Assembly: GCF_002906165.1 (NCBI RefSeq)
Contig: NZ_PPCN01000005.1
Coordinates: 302,719-366,718 of the forward strand
From: Roseibium marinum
GTDB taxonomy: Bacteria > Pseudomonadota > Alphaproteobacteria > Rhizobiales > Stappiaceae
Direction of reading: 5' to 3'
Length of the DNA stretch: 64,000 nucleotides
Part shown: piece after piece, positions 7,775 through 16,844 of the stretch
Layout: the number at the start of each line of letters is the position of its first letter
How positions within the stretch are numbered: position 1 is the stretch's first letter
Made by a program: the position numbers and the translations under genes
Notes under the pieces: model-generated
What the model saw: the letters and a program-made list of their open reading frames with translations, nothing else
What the model was told of the DNA's origin: nothing
The model's database searches: none

Positions 7775-9568
7775 ATGATCCGCAGCGAACCTGCAAACAC
7801 GCCTTATTGGCGAACGGCGATGATCGTTCTTGCCGTCACTCTCGTCGCCTTTCACCTCGGGCTGATCTTTTCCGGGCTCGTTCCCAATCTCGTCAGCCGG
7901 CCGCTGCATCTTGCTCTGGCGCTGCCCTGGATTTTCGTTTTCGCGGGCGGCGGAGCCACCCGGCGGGCGAGTGGCGCGGTTTTCTGCGCCGCGGGAGTTG
8001 CCGCCTGCATCTGGGTCGCGGTCAACCAGTCCGCGCTGTCCGACCAGTACGGTTTTCTGGAAGGCACCTTCCAGCGCGTCGTTGCCGTTGTTTTGCTGGT
8101 GACTGTCCTGGAGGGCGCGCGGCGCGCCATCGGCTGGCCGCTGCCGATCGTTGCCGGTCTTGCCCTCGCCTACGGTCTTTTCGGACAGCATATACCCGGT
8201 GAGTTCGGTCATTCGGGAACGCCGGTTGCCAGCTTTCTGGGAACGCTGACAATAGCGGAAGGCGGCATCTGGGGAAGCCTGACCGGCGTTTCGGTCAACG
8301 TCGTGGCGATCTTCGTGATCTTCGGCGCGGTGCTCAATGCGGGGGAGGCGGGACAGGGCTTCATGAATGTTGCCGCCGCCGCAGCGGGCCGTCTGAAGGG
8401 GGGAGCGGCCAAGGTGTCGGTCCTGTCGTCGGCGCTGTTTGGATCGATCTCCGGGTCAGCTTCCGCGAATGTCGCCTCCACCGGTGCGATCACCCTGCCG
8501 GCCATGACCCGGCTCGGCTATCCCAGGAGACTGGCCGGTGCGGTCGAAGCGGTGGCCTCCTCGGGCGGTCAGATCATGCCGCCGCTGATGGGCGCCGGGG
8601 CCTTCGTCATGGTCGAGTTGACCCGTGTACCCTACACCCAGATCATGGCGGCGGCTCTGCTTCCGGCCGTGCTGTATTTCTTCGCTGTCTGGGTGGGTAT
8701 CAATGCCTACGCCCGTCGCTTCGACCTTGCTTCGGTCGCACGGGAAGATCAACCGCACCTGAGGCAGGTTGTCATCACCTCGGCTTTTTTCCTGGTGCCG
8801 TTCCTGGTTCTGCTCCACGGCATGTTCTTGGCGAACTATACGCCGCAATATGCGGCCTGCATCGCCATCCTGGCCGGGTTCGTGCTGCTCTTCTTCAATG
8901 CAAGGGGCAGCTTCGATCCCCGGGAAATCCTTCGAAGGATGGAAGAAGCGTTCCTGAACGCGGCGCGCCAGGTCTCCGTTATTGCCGCCATCATTGTCTG
9001 TGCGTCTATCATCATCGGCGTTCTCGCGATCACGGGGCTCGGGGTCAAGATCACATCCCTGATCCTGTCCGGCTCGGGCGGGTATCTGTGGCCGTCGCTG
9101 TTCCTGACGGCGCTGGCCTGTCTTGTGCTCGGCATGGAAGTTCCGACAACCGCCGCCTACGTCATATGCGTGTCCGTCGCAGGTCCCGCGCTGATACAGC
9201 AGGGGCTTGAGCCGCTGCAGGCGCATCTGTTCGTATTCTGGTTCGCCCTGCTCTCGACGATCACGCCGCCGGTGTGCGGCGCCGTTTTCATCGCCGCCGG
9301 CATGGTGGGGGAAAACTGGCTCAAGGTCGCGATGACGGCGATGGCGCTTGGCGTTGGCCTTTATGTCATTCCGCTTGCCATGATCGCCAATCCGTCCGTC
9401 ATCCAATTGTCGGTCGCGCCGGTCGCCGCGATTGCGTCGGCAGTCAAGATCGGGGCTGGTCTCGGTCTCGTGTCCTTTGGCATCATCGGCTACAGGACGC
9501 CGTGGAAAAGGCTGCTGTCCGCAGGCACCGGTCTCGCCGTGATCTTCGTCGGTGGCAACCTGATATAG
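7775..9568 (+). CDS. TRAP transporter permease, fused small and large subunits (4TM/12TM)
   Basis: A ~597-residue polytopic inner-membrane protein in which the small (DctQ-like) and large (DctM-like) TRAP subunits are one chain, the usual form for TAXI systems. Residues ~1-150 contain about four hydrophobic segments. The rest holds the DctM-type core, including GSISGSASANVASTGAITLPAM, a glycine/serine-rich re-entrant region, and LGMEVPTTAAYVICVSVAGPAL later on. It imports the ligand delivered by the upstream binding protein using a sodium or proton gradient. I chose the ATG at 7775 (MIRSEPANTP); the in-frame ATG at 7697 would add 26 residues without a clear ribosome site. Confidence 0.88.
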   Translation: MIRSEPANTPYWRTAMIVLAVTLVAFHLGLIFSGLVPNLVSRPLHLALALPWIFVFAGGGATRRASGAVFCAAGVAACIWVAVNQSALSDQYGFLEGTFQRVVAVVLLVTVLEGARRAIGWPLPIVAGLALAYGLFGQHIPGEFGHSGTPVASFLGTLTIAEGGIWGSLTGVSVNVVAIFVIFGAVLNAGEAGQGFMNVAAAAAGRLKGGAAKVSVLSSALFGSISGSASANVASTGAITLPAMTRLGYPRRLAGAVEAVASSGGQIMPPLMGAGAFVMVELTRVPYTQIMAAALLPAVLYFFAVWVGINAYARRFDLASVAREDQPHLRQVVITSAFFLVPFLVLLHGMFLANYTPQYAACIAILAGFVLLFFNARGSFDPREILRRMEEAFLNAARQVSVIAAIIVCASIIIGVLAITGLGVKITSLILSGSGGYLWPSLFLTALACLVLGMEVPTTAAYVICVSVAGPALIQQGLEPLQAHLFVFWFALLSTITPPVCGAVFIAAGMVGENWLKVAMTAMALGVGLYVIPLAMIANPSVIQLSVAPVAAIASAVKIGAGLGLVSFGIIGYRTPWKRLLSAGTGLAVIFVGGNLI

Positions 9569-9679
9569 GCTGCAAGGAAGAGACAGAAAGCCACCGTTTT
9601 TTGACGTTTCGGCAGGATCAATCCGTATGATGCCGTTGGCTGGATGGTGCATGGGGGACTGCCTGAGCGCCCCGCATGT

Positions 9680-10156
9680 CTAATCGTCCTCCGTCCGGCA
9701 CACCGGAAAAGGACGCTGCTCCTCGATTGCTTCCATGGCGAAATAGGAGGTCACGTTTTCCAGTTCCACCTCTGAAATGAGACGCTGATATATCGCGTCA
9801 TAGCTGGTCATGTCGCGTGTTACCACCTTGATAAGGTAGTCATAGTCCCCTCCGATCCTGTAAAAATCGACAACATTCGGTATGGAGGAGACATGGTCAC
9901 GGAAGGTCGCCAGCCAACTCGAGGAATGATGCCGGGTCCGGATCATCATGATGACGACGAGACCGGCTCCCAGTTTTTCCCGGTTGAGCAGCACCGTCTG
10001 GCTGCGGATAGCCCCCGCGGCCTCCAGCGCCTTGAGGCGCCGCCAGCAGGCGTTTTGGGAAAGGCCGATCCGGTCGGCTAGCTCTCGTTGCGACTGGGCC
10101 GCGTCTCGTTGAAGCTCTTCGAGAATGCGGCAATCAATTTGATCTAGCTTGAGCAT
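9680..10156 (-). CDS. Lrp/AsnC family transcriptional regulator
   Basis: A 158-residue Lrp/AsnC-type regulator. The N-terminal winged helix-turn-helix is seen in LDQIDCRILEELQRDAAQSQ and the recognition helix segment LSQNACWRRLKALEAAG (residues ~4-50). The C-terminal RAM/ligand-binding domain includes GGDYDYLIKVVTRDM and the ending segment ENVTSYFAMEAI. Such proteins form octamers or dimers and sense amino acids or related compounds. It is divergent from the aminotransferase gene with an ~88-nt intergenic region, so it probably controls that cluster and itself. That assignment comes from position, not from a proven site. Confidence 0.88.
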   Translation of the reverse strand: MLKLDQIDCRILEELQRDAAQSQRELADRIGLSQNACWRRLKALEAAGAIRSQTVLLNREKLGAGLVVIMMIRTRHHSSSWLATFRDHVSSIPNVVDFYRIGGDYDYLIKVVTRDMTSYDAIYQRLISEVELENVTSYFAMEAIEEQRPFPVCRTEDD

Positions 10157-10244
10157 GTTTAATGGTTCATATGACCCAATTGGGAAGCGTTATCGCTAAA
10201 AATATGTGATGAATTCATTCAATTCGAATGTCAAGATTACATTT

Positions 10245-11750
10245 ATGAGCGAAAGAATAAACGCCACGGAATTACATCCGGCCGCCATACGCCAGGAGAC
10301 CGTCCTGGATGATTTTCGGAACACCTTGCGTGACCCGAACCTCATTGAAGCGCTGCGGGAGGGCCTGATCGGCGAGGATGCCCTTGTGCCCGGTCTCGAT
10401 GGCCCAAAGAAGCTCGTCTACGCGGATTATGTCGCCTCGGGCCGCGCCCTGAGCCAGATCGAGGATTTTATTCGCAACAGGGTCCTTCCCTATTACGCCA
10501 ACAGCCATACGCAGGCTTCTTTCTGCGGTGCTTTCATCACCCAATTGCGGACCCGGATCCGGGCGGAGATCGCGCGCATCACCGGAGCGGGGGAGGGCTA
10601 TTCGGTCGTCTTCACGGGGTCCGGATCGACCGCCGGTCTGAACCGGATCGTCATGCTCCTGGACATTCCGCATATCGTTGCATCCGGCAAGCGTGCCGTG
10701 GTGCTGATCGGTCCCTATGAACATCATTCCAACCTGTTGCCCTGGCGGGAAAGCGGAGCCGAGGTGATCGAAATCCCGGAGGGCTCCGGCGGCGGTGCTG
10801 ATCTGGATGTTCTTGAACGCCGTTTGCGCGAGAATGCCGGTGCCGAACTCATCGTCGGTGCGTTCGGGTCCGCCTCGAACGTCACCGGAATACTGACCGA
10901 TGACATTGCCGTCACGCGTTTGTTGAAGGCACACGGCGCCCTGGCGGTCTGGGACTATGGATGTTCCGGTCCCTATGTGCCGATGCGCATGGAAGCCGGC
11001 ACGGATGCCGCCAAGGACGCAATCGTCTTCTCGCCGCACAAGTTTCCCGGCGGTCCCGGCGGGTCCGGCGTCATGATAATCCGCGATGCCATCGCGCGGC
11101 GCAAGACACCGACGCTGCCGGGCGGTGGCACGGTATCATTTGTATCCCCTTGGGATCACATCTATTCTTCCAGCCTGGAACATCGTGAAGAAGGCGGTAC
11201 ACCGAATGTTCTGGGGGACATCCGGGCCGGTCTTGCGCTGATGGTCAAGGATGCGATCGACCCGACCTGGCTGGCTGAACGTCAGCAGGATTTGCGTGCC
11301 CGGGCTCTGGCCGTCTGGCGCAGTAACCCGCACCTCGAACTTCTCGGCCATCAGGACGCGAAAGCCTTGCCGATATTCTCATTCCAGGTGCGCGACGCGG
11401 ACGGGAAACGGGTTCATCATCAACTCTTCACGCGGATGCTTTCGGATGTTTACGGGATCCAGGCGCGCGGTGGATGCGCCTGTGCCGGATCCTACGCCCA
11501 TGCGCTTCTGGATATCGACCGGGAGGCATCCGCCACCATCAAGAAGGCGCTGGACGCGGGTGAAGAGATTGAAAAGCCGGGATGGGTCCGGTTAAACTTG
11601 TCGCCATTGATGCGCGATGAAAAAGTCGATTTCGTCATCGCATCGGTGGACAGGCTGGCCCGGGAACAGGCGGCTTTTTCCCGACATTATGTGGCCGACA
11701 TCTCAAACGGCCGGTTTTCCGCGACGCTCCTTGAACAGGCCCGGCCCTGA
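10245..11750 (+). CDS. Class V aminotransferase (PLP fold-type I, cysteine-desulfurase-like)
   Basis: About 501 residues, PLP-dependent. The pyridoxal lysine is K266 in SPHKFPGGPGG. Other expected pieces are YANSHTQASFCG, VFTGSGSTAGLNRIV (phosphate cradle) and WDYGCSGPYVP, which holds the aspartate that contacts the pyridine nitrogen. Late in the chain RGGCACAGSY gives C411 and C413, as in cysteine-desulfurase-like subgroups. At ~500 residues it is longer than SufS/IscS (~400). The N terminus before ~45 looks like an added segment. The in-frame ATG at 10206 is an alternative start. It is the first gene of a run in which the MFS transporter begins one base after its stop. The reaction and substrate are not known; it could process an amino-acid-derived substrate of the block. 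Confidence 0.8.
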   Translation: MSERINATELHPAAIRQETVLDDFRNTLRDPNLIEALREGLIGEDALVPGLDGPKKLVYADYVASGRALSQIEDFIRNRVLPYYANSHTQASFCGAFITQLRTRIRAEIARITGAGEGYSVVFTGSGSTAGLNRIVMLLDIPHIVASGKRAVVLIGPYEHHSNLLPWRESGAEVIEIPEGSGGGADLDVLERRLRENAGAELIVGAFGSASNVTGILTDDIAVTRLLKAHGALAVWDYGCSGPYVPMRMEAGTDAAKDAIVFSPHKFPGGPGGSGVMIIRDAIARRKTPTLPGGGTVSFVSPWDHIYSSSLEHREEGGTPNVLGDIRAGLALMVKDAIDPTWLAERQQDLRARALAVWRSNPHLELLGHQDAKALPIFSFQVRDADGKRVHHQLFTRMLSDVYGIQARGGCACAGSYAHALLDIDREASATIKKALDAGEEIEKPGWVRLNLSPLMRDEKVDFVIASVDRLAREQAAFSRHYVADISNGRFSATLLEQARP

Positions 11751-11751
11751 A

Positions 11752-13062
11752 ATGCTGAACCCACTTCGCCACAGTACCTTCCGCTTCCTCTTCGCATCGC
11801 AGGTGCTTTCTCTCACTGGCGTCGGTTTGATGACGGCGGGATTGTCGCTTGCGGCGTGGCGGATCGGTGGCGCGAGCCATGCGGGGCCGATACTGGGACT
11901 GTTTTTCGCTCTTAAAATGATTGCCTATGTCGGTTTTTCGCCTTTTGCCCAGGCCGCCCTGACGCGAATTCCGCGCTTGCGTGCCCTGGTCGGCCTGGAT
12001 GTGGCCCGGCTGCTGTTCATGGTGCCGCTGGCCTTTGTGTCCTCCTGGTGGACGATCGCCGCCCTGGCCTTTGTGTTTTTCGCGGTCTCCTCCGCCTTCA
12101 CGCCGCTGTTTCAGGCCATGATCCCTTCCGTTCTGCCGGACAAGGAGACTTATTCGGAGGCTCTCGCCCTTTCCCGGATCGCCTATACGCTGGAAAGCAT
12201 CCTGACGCCTATCCTGGTCGGGGCGGCGCTGCTGTTCATGCACACGGAATATCTCTTTGCCCTTGCCGCGCTGGGCTTCACCGGATCCGCGGTCTGCCTC
12301 CTGCTGTCCCGGGGGGGAGGCGACGTGCGCGTCCAAAGTCAGGATCCATTTCTCACACGCGCGGTGCGCGGTCTTTGGATCTATGCCAGGACGCCCCGGC
12401 TGCGCGGCCTGTTTGTCCTGAATTTCGGGTTGTCCCTGGTCATGGCCTGGATCCTGGTCAACACCATCGTCTATGCCGGAACGCGGTTTGAAAATGCCGA
12501 GCAGGTCTTCCCCTGGCTGATGGGAGGCTACGGTGCGGGCGCTGCCCTGATGGCCTTCGCGCTGCCGTCCCTGCTGCGCTCTTTTCCCGAACGGCGGGTC
12601 ATGGCGGCGGGAACGTTCACCTTTGCCATTCTGTCGCCGCTGATCCTGCTGCAACCGGCCCTGCCGGAACTGGTGGTGCTCTGGGCGTCATTCGGGGCTG
12701 CCTGTACATTGACCCTGACACCCGGCGGGCTGGTGCTGACGCGCTCGGCATCCGACACCGACCGGCCGGCTGTATTCGCGGCGCAGTTTTCCCTGTCCCA
12801 TGCGGGCTGGCTCGTCGCCTATCCCCTTGCCGGCTGGCTGGGCGCGGCGTTTGCTCCCGCGACCGCTCTGATCATGCTGGCGATCCTGGCCACTCTTGTG
12901 ACAATCGCCGGTCTGGCGGTGTGGCCGGCAAAGGATCCCGATTTGCGTGAACACAGTCATCCGGACCTGCCGCCGGATCATCCGCATATTGCGAGCACTC
13001 ACCGGGGCGTCCATGCCCATCCCTTTTACATCGACGAATTGCATCCGCGTTGGGATGCCTGA
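11752..13062 (+). CDS. MFS transporter with a histidine-rich C-terminal tail
   Basis: A ~436-residue inner-membrane protein with about 12 hydrophobic segments, of the enterobactin-exporter-like/MFS_3 style (MLNPLRHSTFRFLFASQVLSL at the start). It probably exports a small compound with proton exchange. The ATG at 11752 is chosen because it starts one base after the stop of the aminotransferase gene; the longer open frame from 11617 overlaps that gene. The last ~38 residues form a cytosolic tail with about nine histidines (HSHPD, DHPHIASTHRGVHAHP), a possible metal-binding or regulatory element. The transported substrate is unknown. Confidence 0.8.
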   Translation: MLNPLRHSTFRFLFASQVLSLTGVGLMTAGLSLAAWRIGGASHAGPILGLFFALKMIAYVGFSPFAQAALTRIPRLRALVGLDVARLLFMVPLAFVSSWWTIAALAFVFFAVSSAFTPLFQAMIPSVLPDKETYSEALALSRIAYTLESILTPILVGAALLFMHTEYLFALAALGFTGSAVCLLLSRGGGDVRVQSQDPFLTRAVRGLWIYARTPRLRGLFVLNFGLSLVMAWILVNTIVYAGTRFENAEQVFPWLMGGYGAGAALMAFALPSLLRSFPERRVMAAGTFTFAILSPLILLQPALPELVVLWASFGAACTLTLTPGGLVLTRSASDTDRPAVFAAQFSLSHAGWLVAYPLAGWLGAAFAPATALIMLAILATLVTIAGLAVWPAKDPDLREHSHPDLPPDHPHIASTHRGVHAHPFYIDELHPRWDA

Positions 13063-13097
13063 GAAGAACGCCATTCGGCGTATTGAAGGATTGACTG

Positions 13098-14585
13098 ATG
13101 TCTGAATCGAGTTCCACGTTTGCCCTGGATGGCGCCGGCCTGACGGTTCTGGAAGAGCGCTTGCGGGAAAACCTGGAATATCTGTGCTGGCCGGGCAAGT
13201 CCTGGGTGCCGCCGAAACAGGCGGTCGGGGAACCGGTGAGCGATGTTGTCGTCATCGGCGGCGGCATGTGCGGAATGGTGGCGTGGCTGGCGCTGCGCAC
13301 CGGCGGTGTCGCCAACATCCGGGTTCTCGATCGCAATCCGGAAGGGCTCGAGGGCCCGTGGCTGAACTACGCCCGGATGGAAACGCTGCGCTCTCCCAAG
13401 ACGCTGACAGGCCCGGCCTTCGGTCACGGCATGCTTACGTTTCAGGCGTGGTACAGGGCGCAATTCGGCACGAAAGCCTGGGACACGCTGGACAAGGCCC
13501 CGCGTCCCATGTGGATGGATTACCTGAAATGGTACCGCAAGGCCCTCGGCATTCCGGTTGAAAACGGTGTGGCCCTGGAACGGGTGGAGCCGGAAGGCGG
13601 GCTTTTGCGTCTTCACCTGACGGGCGCTGAGACGGCTTCGATCCTGACGCGCAAGCTTGTCATGGCAACGGGCCGGGACGGCACAGGTGTTCCGAACATT
13701 CCCGTGTTCATGGACGGGATCTCGCGCAAGTGCTGGGCCCACAGCTCGGACGAGATCGATTTTCCGGCGCTCAAGGGGAAAAAGGTTGCCGTGATCGGCG
13801 TCGGAGCCTCGGCCGTGGACAATGCCGCGGAGGCACTCGAACATGGCGCGGCCGAAGTGCGCCATCTGGTCCGCCGCAAGGAGATGCCCACCATCAACAA
13901 GATGATGGGCATCGGCAGCTACGGGTTCACCGCCGGCTTTAGCGCGATGCCGGACGAATGGCGCTGGCGCTTCATGAATTATTCCTTCGTCACCCAGACG
14001 CCCCCTCCGCACGGATCGACATTGCGGGTCTCCCGTCATGAGAACGCCCATTTCCATTTCGATCTGCCGGTCAGAAAAGTGGAAGAAGCGGGCAGCGGCC
14101 TGAAGCTGAGCCTTGGCGAGAATTCAGTCTACCACGCAGACTATCTCATCCTCGGGACCGGCTTTTGCGTCGATCCCATGGCGCGTGCCGAATTCGGTCC
14201 CGCTGCCGGGGAGATCGCCCTTTGGCGCGATGTCTATCAGCCCCCTCACGGAGAGGAAAACCGGGATCTGGGGCATTTCCCCTATCTGAACCAGGACTTC
14301 ACCTTCCGGGAAAGAACACCGGGCAAAGCGCCCTGGCTGTCCAGCGTCTACTGCTTCAACTACGGCGCAACGGCGAGCCTCGGCAAGGTTTCCGGAGACA
14401 TTCCGGGCATCTCGGAAGGGGCCGCATGGCTGGCGAAGGCGATTGCCGCCGAGCTCTATTGCGAGGACATCGGGGCGCATTGGCAGGCCTTTCAGGATTA
14501 CGCTACCCCCGAACTGACCGGCGAGGAATGGACACCGACCCCGTTGCCCCAACCCGAACCGGAAGCCGCAGAGGCCCTATCGTGA
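13098..14585 (+). CDS. FAD/NAD(P)-binding oxidoreductase (flavin monooxygenase-like)
   Basis: A 495-residue flavoprotein with two dinucleotide-binding motifs: VVVIGGGMCGMVAWLAL (residues ~48-64, FAD) and VAVIGVGASAVDNAAEAL (~230-247, NAD(P)H). Between them is LVMATGRDGTG, an ATG-like motif of class B flavin monooxygenases and N-hydroxylases. The layout is that of a single-component flavin-dependent monooxygenase or reductase. It sits between the MFS gene and two AhpD/CMD genes and overlaps the next gene by 4 nt (GTGA), so translation is coupled. Oxidation of a small amine or acid is likely, but the substrate is not known. Confidence 0.75.
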   Translation: MSESSSTFALDGAGLTVLEERLRENLEYLCWPGKSWVPPKQAVGEPVSDVVVIGGGMCGMVAWLALRTGGVANIRVLDRNPEGLEGPWLNYARMETLRSPKTLTGPAFGHGMLTFQAWYRAQFGTKAWDTLDKAPRPMWMDYLKWYRKALGIPVENGVALERVEPEGGLLRLHLTGAETASILTRKLVMATGRDGTGVPNIPVFMDGISRKCWAHSSDEIDFPALKGKKVAVIGVGASAVDNAAEALEHGAAEVRHLVRRKEMPTINKMMGIGSYGFTAGFSAMPDEWRWRFMNYSFVTQTPPPHGSTLRVSRHENAHFHFDLPVRKVEEAGSGLKLSLGENSVYHADYLILGTGFCVDPMARAEFGPAAGEIALWRDVYQPPHGEENRDLGHFPYLNQDFTFRERTPGKAPWLSSVYCFNYGATASLGKVSGDIPGISEGAAWLAKAIAAELYCEDIGAHWQAFQDYATPELTGEEWTPTPLPQPEPEAAEALS

Positions 14586-15079
14586 GTACCGAGACATTGA
14601 CGAAAAGCACTCTTCTGGAATTATCGGGCATACCTGCAGGCAGTCCGGTCGCGGCGGCCATCGACGGGCGCTCCAACATCATCGCCTTGTCCCAGACGAC
14701 CGAGGATGCGGTGCTCAAGCCGCTGGAGACGGGGGCATGGTCGCATGATATCCGCGCGGCGCTCGCCGCCCGTATCGCGGCGTTGAACGGCGAAACCGCC
14801 TTGGCCGATCGCTATTGCGCGCTCATTGAAGATGCGAGCGTCGCCGATCTGGCGGATCCTCTTCGTTCCGGCAAAGCGCAGGGCCTCGAAACAATATGTG
14901 ATTTCATGGACAAGGTGGCGGTGCAAACGCGCGATATCGACGCGCCGGACATCAAGTCCCTGCAAGAGGCGGGCGTGTCCGACGCCGATATTGTCCGGCT
15001 TTGCGAAATCAACGCCTTCATGGCCTACCAGGTCCGTGTCCTGGCGGGGATCCGGCTGATGAAGGAGGCCCGCCCATGA
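14582..15079 (+). CDS. CMD domain protein, Avi_7170-like
   Basis: A 165-residue protein starting at a GTG that overlaps the previous stop by 4 nt; no ATG fits as well. It looks like a carboxymuconolactone-decarboxylase (CMD) superfamily protein and, by size and partner, resembles the Avi_7170 family that occurs next to an AhpD-like Avi_7169 protein. The helical core is visible in LRSGKAQGLETICDFMDKV and SLQEAGVSDADIVRLCEINAFMAYQVRVL. The CxxC of peroxidase-active AhpD proteins is absent, so it may be a structural or regulatory partner of the next protein. The family name is from memory of paired families. Confidence 0.6.
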   Translation: MSTETLTKSTLLELSGIPAGSPVAAAIDGRSNIIALSQTTEDAVLKPLETGAWSHDIRAALAARIAALNGETALADRYCALIEDASVADLADPLRSGKAQGLETICDFMDKVAVQTRDIDAPDIKSLQEAGVSDADIVRLCEINAFMAYQVRVLAGIRLMKEARP

Positions 15080-15660
15080 GCGATGTCATCCGCAAATTCA
15101 CCCGCAACGTTCCCGACTGGCGGCCGAGGGTCGAGCCGATCAAACTGGAAGACGCGACGCCGGAGCAGCTGGAAGCGCTTCAGGTGACACCGTCCAATAC
15201 CAAGATTTCCGCCTATGTGCTGACGCTTGCCCATGACGTGGAGACCCTGAAGGTCCGCTCGCCGCTGTTCAACGGCATCATGTATGACAAGGGCGGATTG
15301 TCCCGCGAGGAACGTGAACTCGGCGCCCTGGCCGCCTCGATGGTCAATCACTGCATCTATTGCGCCGCGGTTCACGCCAGCCGGCATGCCCAGATCGCAA
15401 AGGACACGTCCGTCACCGACGAGCTCTTCGCAAAGGGAACGAGGGCCGATCTTTCACCCCGTAACCGGGCGATTTTCGATTTTGCCCATGCCCTGTCGCA
15501 GACGCCTTCCGAGGCAAGCCCGGAACAGATGTCGGCGCTGCGCGCCGCAGGGCTGGAGGATGCGGAAATTCTCGATCTTATCCTGTCCGCCGCGTTGTTC
15601 GGCTGGGCCAACAGGCTCATGCATGTTCTCGGCGATCCGGTGCGGAAAGGCGGCGCATGA
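15076..15660 (+). CDS. AhpD-like alkylhydroperoxidase domain protein, Avi_7169-like
   Basis: A 194-residue AhpD-fold protein. The catalytic motif is complete: C93-I-Y-C96-A-A-V-H100 in NHCIYCAAVHASRH (CxxCxxxH), as in AhpD-type thiol peroxidases/reductases. The C terminus keeps the second helical repeat (AEILDLILSAALFGWANRLMHVL). It begins at an ATG overlapping the previous stop (ATGA) and its own stop overlaps the next start, so it belongs to a tightly coupled run. A role in removing peroxides made by the nearby flavoprotein is possible, but other AhpD-fold proteins have non-peroxidase functions. Confidence 0.75.
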   Translation: MSDVIRKFTRNVPDWRPRVEPIKLEDATPEQLEALQVTPSNTKISAYVLTLAHDVETLKVRSPLFNGIMYDKGGLSREERELGALAASMVNHCIYCAAVHASRHAQIAKDTSVTDELFAKGTRADLSPRNRAIFDFAHALSQTPSEASPEQMSALRAAGLEDAEILDLILSAALFGWANRLMHVLGDPVRKGGA

Positions 15661-16769
15661 TGACCGATACACCTTTGAAGGTCGGCGTTGCCGGCGCCGG
15701 ATCAATCGCGTTTGGAACGGCCGCGCTGCTGCACCAGATGGGGCATGAGCCGATGCTCTGGTCGCCGTCGGGCGAGGGAACCGCGGGATTGCGCGCGGGC
15801 GGCAAGCTCAAGGCGACGGGTGCGATCGAGGCCGTGTTCACGCCGGCTCTTGCCGGCGATGCCCGCGAGCTTGTGTCGGGAAACGACGTGATCGTCCTGG
15901 CTATCCCGGGCTACGGGCACAAGGCTGTCATGGATACGCTGGTACCCCATCTGCGCGATGGCCAGCCGGTCATCATTTCCTCACATGCATCCTTCGGCGC
16001 GCTCTATCTGGCCGACAGGCTGAGGGCGAGAGGCGTCGTCCTGCCGATTACCGCATGGGGCACCACGGTGGTGACCGGCCGCAAACAGGCCGCGGATCAT
16101 GTTCAGGTCAACACGGTGCGTTCCCTTGTCGACCTGTGCACGGTTCCGGCCACGGAAAGCGACGCCGGCAAGGCCCTGTGCGAGCAGTTGTTCGGTGAGC
16201 GCTTCAATCTCCGCGACGGGCTGCTGGCGATAACGCTTTCCAACCTCAATCCTCAAAACCACATGGGTATCGCGCTGGCGAACGCCACCCGGATGGAAAA
16301 GGGCGAAACATGGGGGCAGGGGGACCACGTGACACCGAATGTCGGGCGTCTTCTGGAAGCCCTCGACCGGGAACGGCTTGCCATCGCAGACAAGCTTGGC
16401 CTGTCCGTCAGGACCATCTTCGAGCACTTTCATCTGTCGTTTCACGTGCCCGTGGCCTCCATCAGCGAGATGAACCGGGAAATGCATGAATTGGGCCGCG
16501 GCGGCACGGGGCCGGCGACGGCGGATAGCCGCTATGTAACCGAAGACGTTCCGTTCGGATTGGCGGTTACGGTGGCGTTGGGCCGAATGGCCGGTTGTCC
16601 CGCGGTGCTGCACCAGGCGGGAGTTGAAATTTTCTCAGCCATGTACGGACGTGATTTTTTTGGCGAGAATGACCTGCTTCCGGCCATCGGCCTGGAGCAC
16701 ATGAATCTGGACGACTTGTGTCAGGCGGCCTCGACGGGCCACCTGCCGGAAGCGGGCGAGCGGGCTTAG
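15657..16769 (+). CDS. Opine/octopine-dehydrogenase family protein (NAD/NADP-dependent)
   Basis: A 370-residue two-domain dehydrogenase. The N-terminal Rossmann domain has VGVAGAGSIAFGTAALLHQMGHE (residues ~9-31, GxGxxxxG). The C-terminal domain holds LNPQNHMGIALAN, close to the octopine/nopaline dehydrogenase region in which His and nearby residues bind the substrate. Members form or split N-(carboxyalkyl)amino acids using NAD(P)H. ATG codons at 15657 and 15660 are both possible; the first overlaps the AhpD stop. A putrescine/spermidine-type ABC importer follows, so the enzyme could act on an imported opine-like or polyamine compound; this is inference. Confidence 0.8.
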   Translation: MMTDTPLKVGVAGAGSIAFGTAALLHQMGHEPMLWSPSGEGTAGLRAGGKLKATGAIEAVFTPALAGDARELVSGNDVIVLAIPGYGHKAVMDTLVPHLRDGQPVIISSHASFGALYLADRLRARGVVLPITAWGTTVVTGRKQAADHVQVNTVRSLVDLCTVPATESDAGKALCEQLFGERFNLRDGLLAITLSNLNPQNHMGIALANATRMEKGETWGQGDHVTPNVGRLLEALDRERLAIADKLGLSVRTIFEHFHLSFHVPVASISEMNREMHELGRGGTGPATADSRYVTEDVPFGLAVTVALGRMAGCPAVLHQAGVEIFSAMYGRDFFGENDLLPAIGLEHMNLDDLCQAASTGHLPEAGERA

Positions 16770-16844
16770 TTCGTTTCGGCCATAAGAGGGGACCGTCCAC
16801 CAAATATAAAAGATCATCGCGTGGACAAACAGTGGAGAAACTGC

